From positions 1 through 15,653 of the forward strand of contig VXIS01000572.1 in assembly GCA_008704415.1 (NCBI GenBank): a DNA stretch of 15,653 nucleotides, written 5' to 3'. Of this stretch, positions 1 to 7,525 are shown piece by piece; positions within the stretch are counted from its first letter, which is position 1; the number at the start of each line of letters is the position of its first letter. The notes beneath the pieces are model-generated. The model was not told the origin of the DNA. It did not search any database and saw nothing but the letters and a program-made list of their open reading frames with translations. Both the position numbers and the translations under genes were made by a program. The stretch is from Sphaerosporella brunnea (taxonomy: Eukaryota; Ascomycota; Pezizomycetes; Pezizales; Pyronemataceae).

Positions 1-253
1 ATTACTCAGGGAGACGGTAGTCTCTGGAGCGGCGTTCTACTATAAGTAGGATTGCTTCCGCCGAGAGAACCCCTTTATCTTCAGCAACAAGAACCATTAG
101 TGTCCACCCGACAGAATAGCCCTTAAAATTCTATTGTTTAGGATTTTGCAAGTCAGTTTCCCAAAGTCACGGGTTCAATTCCACGCCTCTCTGGTAGACA
201 GAGCCGCGTTACATCAGAATTTTAAGAATTCCTGTCGCCTGGCATCCTCAATA
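1..253 (+). promoter_or_regulatory. Upstream region of the Gag-like ORF, with TATA-like box
   Basis: A TATAAG box is seen at 41-46, and the first plausible ATG of the following reading frame is at 254, so this stretch could be the promoter and leader of a retrotransposon (the right part of an LTR plus untranslated leader). The window begins inside it, so the LTR boundaries and any second LTR cannot be checked. I see no convincing primer-binding site. The region resembles a fungal LTR leader only in layout; the assignment rests on the ORF that follows. Confidence 0.3.
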
Positions 254-1336
254 ATGGCATCCATCACCATCGAGCCGACCCCCCAGGTTCCGCTCCTCGA
301 GTGGAACCCCCAGCAGTATCCTGAGGCCGACAGCCGTCGCCTCATAGTTAGAAACCCCAGAGAAGTTGCGTCTCTCATCTTGGGAGTTGCAGCGAAAGAT
401 GTCCCGGAGTCTATCGATTCCGCGGCAAACATGGATCAGCTGTTTCAGCAGATTCAAGAGTTGGTCTTTGAGTTAGTCAAAGATCAGGTCCGTGGAGCAT
501 ACACTGTGCTCGCACGGATAGTCGAGCAGCAAGAGGCTACTCGTAGGCTTCATGAGATGGCAATTGCTGAGATGCAGCAACATGTCCAGCTCATGTACCA
601 AGAGCTCAGTCGGTTAGCCGAGCAAGACGACTTGCAGGCTGATCAGATGGACTGGGAGCCAACCCCAGTCACCCTCTGGGACCTCAGCGGTCTCCTGGAG
701 GAAGAAGCGGCCAAGAGTCACTGGACGCAGGCCGAATACCGAGAAGCTGCCTCCGTTCCCCCCATCCCACCGCAATCGTCGCAAGCCTCGCACGTACCCC
801 TCAGGATTGTCCGCAAGGTTCCATCGCGGACAACTCCGCTGACGGACCCCGATTGGCTTACAAAGCCGAAAGCGAAAAAGGGAGTTGCTAAGCGAAGCAA
901 GCGACCGGTAATCCACCAGACGCCAATACCCTCAGCACCCCCGACTCCTCGACAGTACATGATGAGAGGAGCTGCTGTCCGGCCAGGTGGAACACAAGGA
1001 TTGGGAATATCAGGAGAGGTGGAAGGGGGAGATAGTCAGTCGAGGGGTATGGAAAGCCCCGTTAGGAGGATTGAGAGTCCAGAGCCGGCTGGTGCAGGAG
1101 GCGCTGGTGGCTCTGGAGGCAGAAGAGGAGGAATCAGTGGAGGACCACCTCCACCAGGAGATTCCGATGACGATGATGACGACGATTCCGACCCCGAACC
1201 AGATCTCCAGCGACAGCCCATACGCTGGAAGAAGTGGCACCGTCGCCAAATCATCAAGGAGCTTGGGGCCAATCCAAGGCCCCACATAGAGGCTGAGCCA
1301 TGCGTTGCGGTCTACTGTCCTGGCGTTGGAGACTAG
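254..1336 (+). CDS. Gag-like structural protein of an LTR retrotransposon, probably Ty3/gypsy type
   Basis: This is the longest clean reading frame in the window. The frame is open from 134, but ATG 254 is preferred: it lies in a good eukaryotic context (AATAATGGC) and starts a protein of 360 residues, whereas the upstream 40 residues look like translated leader. Visible parts are a glutamine- and leucine-rich helical or coiled-coil segment at about residues 60-128, a proline-rich basic stretch at about 203-235 (KPKAKKGVAKRSKRP), a Gly/Pro run, and an acidic run DSDDDDDDDSDPEPD at about 303-317 followed by a basic RWKKWHRR tail. Dikaryan Ty3/gypsy Gag proteins often carry such Gly/Pro/Asp-rich linkers before the capsid-like part. 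Here the capsid part, zinc knuckle and pol are missing, so this is probably a truncated relic. The family call is inferred from composition; another low-complexity nuclear protein is possible. Confidence 0.45.
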   Translation: MASITIEPTPQVPLLEWNPQQYPEADSRRLIVRNPREVASLILGVAAKDVPESIDSAANMDQLFQQIQELVFELVKDQVRGAYTVLARIVEQQEATRRLHEMAIAEMQQHVQLMYQELSRLAEQDDLQADQMDWEPTPVTLWDLSGLLEEEAAKSHWTQAEYREAASVPPIPPQSSQASHVPLRIVRKVPSRTTPLTDPDWLTKPKAKKGVAKRSKRPVIHQTPIPSAPPTPRQYMMRGAAVRPGGTQGLGISGEVEGGDSQSRGMESPVRRIESPEPAGAGGAGGSGGRRGGISGGPPPPGDSDDDDDDDSDPEPDLQRQPIRWKKWHRRQIIKELGANPRPHIEAEPCVAVYCPGVGD

Positions 1337-1558
1337 TCTTCCGATATGCCTGGATAATAAAATCCCATTCGACATCCATGATCACGGAAACGCCTTGTGG
1401 GTCAACCCGTTCCACATACCCCTATTCTGGGCATATTTGCACACGGGACGGCGACCAAAACGCGATGCCCAGTTAATGGTCTCCGAATGTCCAGGCGAAG
1501 ACACATCACTTGCGGCAGCGAGAAGCGCAAACTGCAATGATTCACATGGTGCGGGTAG
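1337..1558. other. Junction between Gag-like ORF and LINE relic, no gene recognised
   Basis: A frame overlapping the Gag-like stop continues through here but shows no recognisable domain. I see no protease, RT or integrase of an LTR element and no LINE endonuclease. The 5' end of the LINE copy lies somewhere in this stretch or just after it. Confidence 0.3.
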
Positions 1559-1840
1559 CACTTCACTGGCCGGCACTCGGACAACCCGTTCCTCGCTGCC
1601 CTATACGGCGCTGAACTATCGTACGACGGGAGGCAAAAAGGCCGGCTGGCCGAGGTCCAGACGATCAACCGCCAGGCAAGGGCCATCTTCGGCGCCTTAC
1701 CGACGTCGGCCCTGGGCCCCCTGGTCTGCGAGGCTGGTCTCACCATTGCCGAGACCCTGCTGGCGCACCGGGGACGCTGTTTTGCATGCAGACTCGCCGC
1801 CACGCCGAACTGTTCGGAATCGCAGCCAGTCTGGAACTAG
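1559..1840 (+). pseudogene. LINE ORF2 fragment: region after the RT core
   Basis: The frame contains AALYGAEL (from 1592), then QTINRQARAIFGALPTSALG and LVCEAGLTIAETLLAHR. This matches the usual order after the reverse transcriptase palm of fungal LINEs (ALYGAE...INRQAR...G..PT..LGPL..EAGL.PA..LL..R). No YxDD catalytic box is present because the RT core is missing. The frame starts after a stop at 1556-1558 and ends at TAG 1838-1840. It overlaps the RNase H frame, showing that the DNA that normally separates the two domains has been deleted. Confidence 0.75.
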
Positions 1841-2084
1841 CCCTTCACTGCCCCCCGGTAGGGACTGCGACCGGCATTGTCCGCGTCTTCGTGGACGCGC
1901 AGGCAGCCCTTCCGCGGGTACAGGACACCGGACCAGGACCTGGCCAGTGGATTGTCCCCATCATCGCAAGTGCCGAGAAAGCCATCGTGGACGCGGGTTG
2001 GACCACGGGTTTCCGCTGGACGCCAGGCCACAAATAAGTCCCCGGCAACGAGCAAGCTGAGCGCCTCGCCAAGGGCGCCGCCAG
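1786..2084 (+). pseudogene. LINE ORF2 fragment: RNase H domain
   Basis: The frame reads AELFGIAASLELAL (containing the catalytic Glu), VFVDAQAALPRVQ (containing a catalytic Asp) and FRWTPGHK, a stop at 2035-2037, then VPGNEQAERLAKGAAS. This is the RNase H signature of fungal I/Tad1 LINEs, where WTPGH and GNEQAD are near-invariant. Here the D of GNEQAD is E and a stop interrupts the active-site loop, so the enzyme is dead. The N-terminal strand with the first catalytic Asp is missing. The block ends exactly at the insertion point of the nested TIR element. Confidence 0.75.
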
Positions 2085-2600
2085 TAGTGTTGCCCATGAC
2101 CTGCAACATGTTAGTAACCAGTGACTTTTTTACCTGACTTCCGACGGAAATAGGTGGCCAAATTCATAACTTTGTTTATAACTGCCGGTCACGGTGGATT
2201 TTGTATGGGAACTATTCTTGGCTCGAAGTGAAACCCAATGGCCATCAACGAAAGCTTGTTCGCTCCCCACACCATCAGGCATTTCTCGAGAGCTTGCCCG
2301 TGGCGAAGTCACTGCGCCATAATGGCTCTTGAAAACCCTCCAGGCGACGACTTAAGGAACACTCTGACCCACACTGGTCCTGGCATGAGCGCGGTTTAGA
2401 CAATGGGAACATTTGGGATTCCTACACGGTGTAACACACACATATATGCGTCTGGCGTGACGGTACTACGCAGTGGAGGGTGCTTTCCCCATTGTTCTAT
2501 TCTTTCTGTCCACTAACGCCAAAGTTATGAACGAAGTCATGACTACTGAACAAAGTTACAAACCATGACTTGAACGTGAAGCCATTCATGGGCAACACTA
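2085..2600. mobile_element. Nested hAT-like non-autonomous TIR element (MITE), 516 bp
   Basis: The left end TAGTGTTGCCCATGA (2085-2099) is the perfect reverse complement of the right end (2586-2600). The flanks carry an identical 8-bp duplication GCCGCCAG (2077-2084 and 2601-2608). An 8-bp duplication and a terminal TAGTG fit the hAT superfamily. Removing the element and one duplication joins the LINE frame without a shift (KGAAS before, HQSPSEASEV after), which confirms the boundaries. A 12-bp subterminal inverted repeat TTCATAACTTTG occurs at 2163-2174 (+) and 2520-2531 (-). No coding potential was recognised inside, so it depends on a transposase supplied from elsewhere. The intact duplication suggests a fairly recent insertion. 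Confidence 0.88.
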
Positions 2601-3048
2601 GCCGCCAGTCACCAATCCCCGTCCGAAGCCTCCGAGGTGCTCGCAATCACGTCGCTCGCCTACATCGCCAGAGCTGGCACATTGGCCAAGCGACAAGACC
2701 ACTGCCGATGGCTCGCCGAGCACTGCCGGCCTAGGAGCTACTATATGAGGCCCAATGGCAACAAGGCCGCTTTCAAAACCAAGAAGACCGTGGCAGGGCG
2801 CTTCTTCCAACTGAGGCTGGAGAAAGCCTCGACGGCCCCCTACCTGCTTCGGACCGGGCGCCGCACGGACGACAAGTGCTGGTTCTGCCAGCAAAAACCG
2901 CCGCAAACCCACTTGGGAGGAAGGTAAGAGGAGGCGGAAAACGAACACCTCGGTGAAAGACCTGCTGGCGGATGATCGTTGTACAGCGGCGGTTATGGAC
3001 TTTCTAAACAGTACAAGCGTTGGAATGTGGCCAAGTGTGGCCAACTGA
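2601..3048 (+). pseudogene. LINE ORF2 fragment: C-terminal domain with CxxC motif
   Basis: From 2601 the frame reads through LAITSLAYIARAGTLAKRQ, FKTKKTVAGRFFQLRL, PYLLRTG and DDKCWFC, the conserved C-terminal segment of fungal LINE ORF2, where CWWC is the start of a zinc-binding motif. That frame stops near 2927. A second frame picks up at about 2914 with TWEEGKRRRKTNTSVKDLLA and DDRCTAAVMDFLNSTSVGMW, ending at TGA 3046-3048. The stretch normally holding the rest of the zinc ligands (TREHLFK.C) has been lost by a deletion that also shifted the frame. Confidence 0.8.
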
Positions 3049-3214
3049 TGTCAGACCTGTTTTCTCTTCTTCTCCTTTGTCTTTTTCCTATGACACGAGT
3101 TCCCTTTGTATAACTTTCAGTTACGATTTCCTTGCTTCCTTTTCCTTCGGAGGAGCGTTCCCCGGAGTAGGACCAGTGCCTAGGGGTGGCAGTGATTCTG
3201 TATCTTAAATGCCA

Positions 3215-3230
3215 TGGCCGCAAGCGGCCA
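3215..3230 (+). other. 3' UTR hairpin of LINE L1
   Basis: TGGCCGCAAGCGGCCA is a perfect 6-bp stem with a 4-base CAAG loop, 10 bases upstream of the terminal GATTAAAA and A-rich tail. The same hairpin occurs in L3 (minus strand, 9360-9373) and, decayed, in L2 (3490-3504). Conservation at a fixed distance from the tail suggests that it is the RNA structure bound by the LINE reverse transcriptase, as known for other stringent-type LINEs; that role is inferred. Confidence 0.6.
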
Positions 3231-3256
3231 AATGCAATATGATTAAAACAAAAAAA

Positions 3257-3532
3257 CCTGGCGGACGAGTGGTGCATAGAGGCGTCAATGGCCTTCTTGA
3301 GCGGCACAAGCGTTGGAATGCGGCGGAATAGGGCCTGCATCTGTCTCCTTTGTCCCGACCTTTTATCACGAATCTCCTTGGTGCGATCTATGCCTTTTGT
3401 TTCCTTATTTTTCTTTCCTTCTTTCAGAGGAGCGAACCCCAGTAGGCAACGTACCTAGGGGTGGCGGTAATTCTGTATCCTATATGCCATGACTGCAAGC
3501 GACCGAATGCTGTATGATTAAAACAAAACAAA
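3257..3532 (+). mobile_element. LINE copy L2: 5'-truncated 3' end in tandem with L1
   Basis: This stretch begins at CCTGGCGGACGAG directly after the A-tail of L1 and corresponds to L1 from about 2964 to its end. The translated start reads LADEWCIEASMAFLSGTSVG, matching LADDRCTAAVMDFLNSTSVG of L1. The 3' UTR shares the CCTAGGGGTGGC.GT.ATTCTGTATC block and ends in ATGATTAAAACAAAACAAA. The hairpin at 3490-3504 has lost pairing. L2 is 276 bp against 293 bp for the matching part of L1. Divergence between the two is obvious, so this is not a recent tandem duplication. Confidence 0.78.
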
Positions 3533-3691
3533 CTCGGTTTCTCGCTGGGCCAAAACAGCCTGGTCATTCATTGGGTCCGAGGGGTCCCTAATCTTCGCAC
3601 CCGGCCCGACCTTTAATGTCATCGTAGGCAGATTATTGAGACCTCGGTATAAGCCCTGTGAGAGCTGAGCGGCCTGCTCAGCCTCCGCCAT
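3533..3691 (-). pseudogene. Unidentified coding-like fragment cut by LINE L2
   Basis: On the minus strand an ATG at about 3691 in good context (GAGGAATGGCGG) opens MAEAEQAAQLSQGLYRGLNN and continues with KVGPGAKIRDPSDPMNDQAV before running into the LINE tail, where it stops near 3518. The composition looks protein-like, but I do not recognise a family. If real, it is the 5' end of a gene or element ORF truncated by the L2 insertion. It could also be chance. Confidence 0.2.
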
Positions 3692-4350
3692 TCCTCTTCT
3701 CTTTAAATCACACATATAGGCGCGGCCGTGAATAGCGTGACGCGTGAGCCATCTCGATTTCAGGGACTACGCAGTTGTAAGCCTGCATTGAATCTTGATT
3801 TGTCAGTAACAATCACAAATCTAGTACCAGATGTGTCGAACACAAGACCCCGCTTTGATTTGCGTGGCCCCCGAACACCCCGGGTGGTGATGAGGCTCAG
3901 TAATCTGATATTGCTAGGCCGTTCGTCGGCAGCTTGGAGAGAACAAATCCCGGTAGTGGGGTATAAACCCGAGTCTGGCGCAAGAAAAAAGTGAGTAGTT
4001 AATCCTCTACAGCCAGTGTAGATCACATCCATCATTAACCAGAAACATTCTCATGGCGGATTGATGTCGCAGTCTTCCGAATGAGACGACGCCGGTGGGC
4101 ACGACCCACCTATTGCCATCGCCTTACAACTCGACGTTCCCGTTGCTATCCACATTAGCTGGGTTCCACTGTGAAATGGCAAGCGAATCTATCAGGCGTC
4201 AGTTGACATCGGCAGGCTGCTGCTCCAGTGACGGTCTGGCTGCGTAACACTGAATGCAACTGCCGGAGCTCGCCAAAAACTGTTGAATATCGAAGAAACC
4301 GGTTTGTTTGCACATATCTAGAGTGTGGTATACAGAGAGTAGATCCTATG
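3692..4350. other. Unassigned DNA
   Basis: Overlapping frames of about 90 residues occur on both strands at 3728-4035 without recognisable motifs. A TATAAA sequence at about 3962 is the only promoter-like word. I see no element ends or repeats that match the rest of the window. Confidence 0.3.
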
Positions 4351-4358
4351 GCTGCGCG

Positions 4359-4864
4359 CAGGGCTGCCAATGGACCGGACAGTTCGGCTTTCGGCGCGGT
4401 CTGAGCCCATTTGAATTCAAGGGGCTTTTCCAATGGATGCCCGTGTGGACCAGACACCTTGGACTGAGATTCAGGCACCCACGGGCCCCGGATGGAGCGC
4501 GGCATGTAGGTGCCCGCGGGGCCCGCCAGGCACCTGAACTATCTAACATGTTTCAAGAATACATGTACCCCAAGAAGAGGTCAGCATTGGACCGGACAAT
4601 CTACAATTGCTCTCCTCAACAAGCACCACTTTGATATGCATCCTCAAATGCCGGGGTTTTGATCACTTTTTGCGCTCGGAGGTTGCCCGATTATCGGCAC
4701 CAAGGAAATCGCCGAATAGCCGGCATCCCCAGGCACCTATCAGCCATCCAGACCTGGAGAAGGTCGCCGGGAATCTGTCCGAGGCGCCAGGTGCACGCCT
4801 CAGCCTGACCCACATTGTGGGGCCCCGTTTGCCCCACGGTCCGGCCTGTCTATTGGCACCCCGG
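4359..4864 (+). mobile_element. hAT-like MITE copy 1 (CAGGGCTGCC family), 506 bp
   Basis: The left end CAGGGCTGCCAATGGACCGG (4359) and the right end GTCTATTGGCACCCCGG (to 4864) are imperfect inverted repeats. The flanks are an 8-bp duplication with one difference, GCTGCGCG (4351-4358) and GCTGTGCG (4865-4872), the difference being a C to T change at a CpG. The first 180 bp are shared with the copies at 7526 and 11221. The middle (4560-4700) matches the copy at 11221 closely. The right arm holds GTGGGGCCCCGTTTGCCCCAC, which can fold back. Reading frames crossing this element look like chance products of its GC-rich sequence. Confidence 0.85.
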
Positions 4865-4872
4865 GCTGTGCG

Positions 4873-5784
4873 TGTCAGCGCACCAGATTGTGTATTTTTC
4901 CCGGAACTGGTCCTATCACCCGGGAGCGAACGCGCTGGCCTGTGTGCTGGCGGCGTTGCTGAAGGCTGGCTACCTGCCTTCCTCCAGAACAGACTCGATT
5001 GGTGGCCAAGCTATCGGAGGTGGGGGGGTACTATCCAAACTGTTACCGCGTTAAAGTCTCCAGTGGCAGCGCCTGCAAAATCCCGACGGCTGGAAAAGTC
5101 GCCGCTGCGAAATGTGCGACTGCCTTCGATGGGACAGGTGACCCGTTCTGCGTGGTGCTCCCAGTGAGGAATGAGTCGGATTCGGTGGACAGCAAGGAAT
5201 CCACGTAGTGGTTGACAGTGTAAGTGGAGATGATGACGTTTTTGCCACTGCCCGACCACTGACTGGCATGTCAGAGGGGTGTTAACAGTGAAAACACGTT
5301 TATTCCTTTGCGCACAGCCTGTGGGCCACGAGCGCAGTGGGTCGAGTATACTCGCGATATCACGAAACTCGTCTGCGCGCGCCGCGAAACGAAACTGTCG
5401 TAAAAAAGCTCATGATTATGCGACCTCAAATTTCAACCATTTCAAACAAAAGCAAATAACACATGAACGCCAGCCAGCCAGATCCACTGTGTTTTCACCC
5501 ATAATGCTGTGCGGTCCATTTACACGGTCTAGCGTTGAGCTTGAGCGCGATGTTCAAGTTGGTGCTTCCGAGGTCACAATTGTTGGCTGCACATCCTTCT
5601 CAGTTTCGTTTCGCGGCGCAGGCAGACCAGCCTTTTCGTCATGCTCCCATCCTCCACACCATCTTCGGCGCAATTGCCCCGGGTTTACATGAAAAGGACC
5701 ATGCTTTGTATCCGGTGAAATTGCTTTAGTACCGAAGCTCTACGGTAGTTTAGGAGCCTGGATTGCCTGAATTGTTGTCGGTAG
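4873..5784. other. Unassigned DNA; weak coding-like stretch 4873-5208
   Basis: Several overlapping plus-strand frames cover 4873-5208 (for example SRNWSYHPGANALACVLAAL, and a cysteine-containing frame up to 5208), but none matches a family I know. If MITE copy 1 and one duplication are removed, an ATG at 4348 joins a frame open to 5167 (about 101 residues). From 5209 to 5784 I see only short frames and a small palindrome, CTGACTGGCATGTCAG, near 5259-5274. Confidence 0.25.
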
Positions 5785-6195
5785 TCAACGCCGGGCAAAA
5801 CAAAACTGCGGCCTGCCACCTCGACAACACCTCCTCTTCGGCATGCGCATCCCACTCTCCAGCGCATGTCTCACTGCATATACACCAGGGGTGATCATCT
5901 CGTCTGCGGTGCTGAATGTAGATTGTGTCATCGGAAATCGCACTTCGAACTTCCCCCTTCTAGCCCCACAGTTTGTATACCCAACCACAACCGCATGCTT
6001 TGAGTTTCCATCTGGCGAACAGCCAAGCATCAATCTAGGTTTGGAACCAGTTTCTGACACCAAATTAGGCGCTGATCTTGGCAGGAGGTCAAAAGAATGT
6101 CTATCAGTGCCCCCGATCCGTGCAATGGAATGGGAGTAGTATTGTGGCGAAAGCCGCGTAGTTTTGGAGGTTCCGGTGCTTGGTTTTCCACACAA
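5785..6195 (-). CDS. Unidentified ORF, 136 residues
   Basis: A minus-strand frame opens at an ATG near 6195 and runs to 5785. It has a mixed composition with a glycine- and valine-containing core (HAVVVGYTNCGARRGKFEVR, then TPGVYAVRHALESG) and an Arg/Cys-rich end. No domain is recognised. The opposite strand is also open for 98 residues over 5843-6139, so the reading may be chance. I see no signal peptide or obvious intron. Neighbours are unassigned DNA on both sides. Confidence 0.2.
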   Translation of the reverse strand: MCGKPSTGTSKTTRLSPQYYSHSIARIGGTDRHSFDLLPRSAPNLVSETGSKPRLMLGCSPDGNSKHAVVVGYTNCGARRGKFEVRFPMTQSTFSTADEMITPGVYAVRHALESGMRMPKRRCCRGGRPQFCFARR

Positions 6196-6500
6196 AACCT
6201 TCTGCGATCACGGAGTTATCCTGCAGAAACATTCATTTCGAGCCCGGTTTGTTCCGCTGAAACACGGGGGATGAAAAGCAGGTCAAACAACAAACACCAC
6301 CGCAGACTGGAATCTGTGCCAATCACTATGCTGGCTTTACTGATCATAGGTGATGTGTTTTTGTATTGGCGACGGTAGTTCGTTTGCTGAACTTTTCTAG
6401 TGCATAACCTCGGAGATTTCAGGACCACGCCACAGTGCAATAAACCAGCGCAGAGCACAAGGAAGAGTATTGCTAGGTTGGAGACGACGTTGAGATGGTA
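6196..6500. other. Unassigned DNA
   Basis: Short frames on both strands, including a hydrophobic plus-strand tail near 6330-6378, but nothing recognisable. No element termini were seen. Confidence 0.25.
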
Positions 6501-6667
6501 CACGAGTGATGGATTATGCTGTCTATTACGCGATTCCAAGCAGACATGCGAGCGATGAGTTGTGCAAGACATTACGAGACGATTATGCCATGAAAGCCTG
6601 CGAGTGACGATTTGTGCGAGCTATTACGGCAAGATTGTGTCGGTTGTTTCCATTTCTGGTCGGGGGC

Positions 6668-6736
6668 GGTCTTCCTCAGGCTTCGCTGCCGGTCTTACTC
6701 CGGCTTCGCCGCTGGTCTTGCTTTCGCCGGCCTCCG
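6668..6736 (+). repeat. Three 23-bp tandem repeats
   Basis: GGTCTTCCTCAGGCTTCGC, GGTCTTACTCCGGCTTCGC and GGTCTTGCTTTCGCCGGC begin at 6668, 6691 and 6714, giving an exact 23-bp period with substitutions. On the minus strand this lies in a frame open from 6836 to 6624 (70 residues) reading DFDRKKQLTTEQAERQKTQL, a charged helical stretch, then a Gly/Ala/Pro/Glu-rich tail. The frame could be a fragment of a coiled-coil protein placed inside the minisatellite; its family is unknown. Confidence 0.5.
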
Positions 6737-6860
6737 CACTCATCTGAAGTAGCTGTGTTTTCTGTCGTTCTGCTTGCTCAGTAGTTAGTTGCTTCTTTCG
6801 GTCAAAATCATCCAACAGATTGGCCCAAGAACGCATTCGAGTGATGAGATGTGAAAGCTA

Positions 6861-6913
6861 TTACGCCAAGGTTACGCCAAGGTTACGCCAAGGTTACGCC
6901 AAGGTTACGCCAA
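6861..6913 (+). repeat. Perfect 11-bp tandem array
   Basis: Four exact copies of GGTTACGCCAA run from 6870 to 6913, preceded by a 9-base partial copy at 6861-6869. The 11-bp word is the second half of the larger minisatellite unit, so the array probably arose by local slippage within one unit. Exact identity shows that this expansion is much younger than the surrounding units. Confidence 0.9.
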
Positions 6914-7060
6914 TATTACATGCGAGTGATGATATGTGAAAGACATTACGCCAAGATTACGCCGATCAACAATGCGCGTGATGTGCTGTGGACGCCATGA
7001 CGCCAAGGTTCCCCCAAGATAACAGCAAGATTACATGCGGGCGGTCAGCTGTGCAACCAA

Positions 7061-7517
7061 GATTACACATCAAATCTGCGGCGCAGGAGATAAATCCCTT
7101 CCGGCTACTAGAACCTCCCGATGATGATTGTGGGAGTTGCTTATATGGAAGCCCAGCATTGATATTGCACGCCTGAGGTCTGATGGATGGCTAGGTTTCA
7201 GAGCACACGTCTTTGGCCACCGGTACGCTGGTTGCAACAACTACGCCACAGGAGACACAGATGATGATGCGGAGGACTGTGATCGCGATTCCGAGACAGA
7301 GAATTGTGCTGGTGACGTTCCCAGGGGGCGGCCATGCAAGACAGGACCTCCATGCATTGTGGACGTTTATGCCGTTGACCGGCCTCCAAGTAAGCTCAGC
7401 ACCCGTCTCTGGATCTGCATTGCAGAATCAATCTGTTGCTACTCTGCCAGCGTCCGCATTTCAAGGCTTCGCATTCCGCTATTTTGTCCTGAACTTTATC
7501 CCCACAGATCGTACATT
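7061..7517. other. Unassigned DNA with overlapping plus-strand frames
   Basis: Two plus-strand frames overlap here: 7128-7520 (with an acidic, Cys-containing part GDTDDDAEDCDRDSETENC) and 7213-7527. No family is recognised. Both end at the target duplication of MITE copy 2, where stop codons occur by chance. Confidence 0.25.
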
Positions 7518-7525
7518 TAGGTCGT

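Larger units (their letters stand above)
1559..3256 (+). mobile_element. LINE (non-LTR retrotransposon) copy L1, Tad1/I-like, degenerate
   Basis: Three blocks of ORF2 lie in the correct order: the segment after the RT core (1559-1840), RNase H (1786-2084) and the C-terminal CxxC region ending in the motif SVKDLLADDRC (2601-3048). They are followed by a 3' UTR with a hairpin (3215-3230) and an A-rich tail GATTAAAACAAAAAAA ending at 3256. The endonuclease and RT core are absent, so the copy is 5'-truncated or deleted. It is broken by frameshifts and by a nested TIR element at 2085-2600. RNase H in ORF2 plus this C-terminal motif set is typical of fungal Tad1/I-group LINEs. The 5' limit is uncertain; 1559 is simply the first codon after a stop in the RT frame. 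Confidence 0.8.
6501..7060 (+). repeat. Degenerate minisatellite with inserted block
   Basis: Diverged units built on the pattern TGCGAGTGATGA.TTGTG followed by AGACATTACGCCAAGATTACG recur near 6501, 6547, 6599, 6835, 6920, 6972 and 7035. Spacing is often about 50 bp but irregular. A block of unrelated sequence (about 6640-6830) sits between the third and fourth unit. No coding or TIR structure explains the repeat; it looks like an old tandem array that is decaying. Confidence 0.6.

Noticed and set aside
171..182. GGGTTCAATTCC resembles a tRNA B box
   Set aside because: The flanking bases do not form a T stem, no acceptor stem or A box is in place, and the frame continues through it; a chance match.
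1010..1375. Minus-strand and +1 frames over the Gly/Asp-rich part of the Gag-like ORF
   Set aside because: Shadows of the low-complexity coding sequence.
2598..3044. Minus-strand frame of 148 residues
   Set aside because: It is the opposite strand of the clearly recognisable LINE C-terminal domain.
3955..3970. TATAAA as a promoter
   Set aside because: No supported gene starts downstream; a single short word is not enough.
4607..5167. Plus-strand frame of 186 residues
   Set aside because: It starts inside MITE copy 1 and crosses its right end, so it is not a natural gene as it stands; only the part after the element was considered.
6861..6913. CRISPR-like repeat array
   Set aside because: The 11-bp units are directly adjacent without spacers, so it is a simple tandem repeat.
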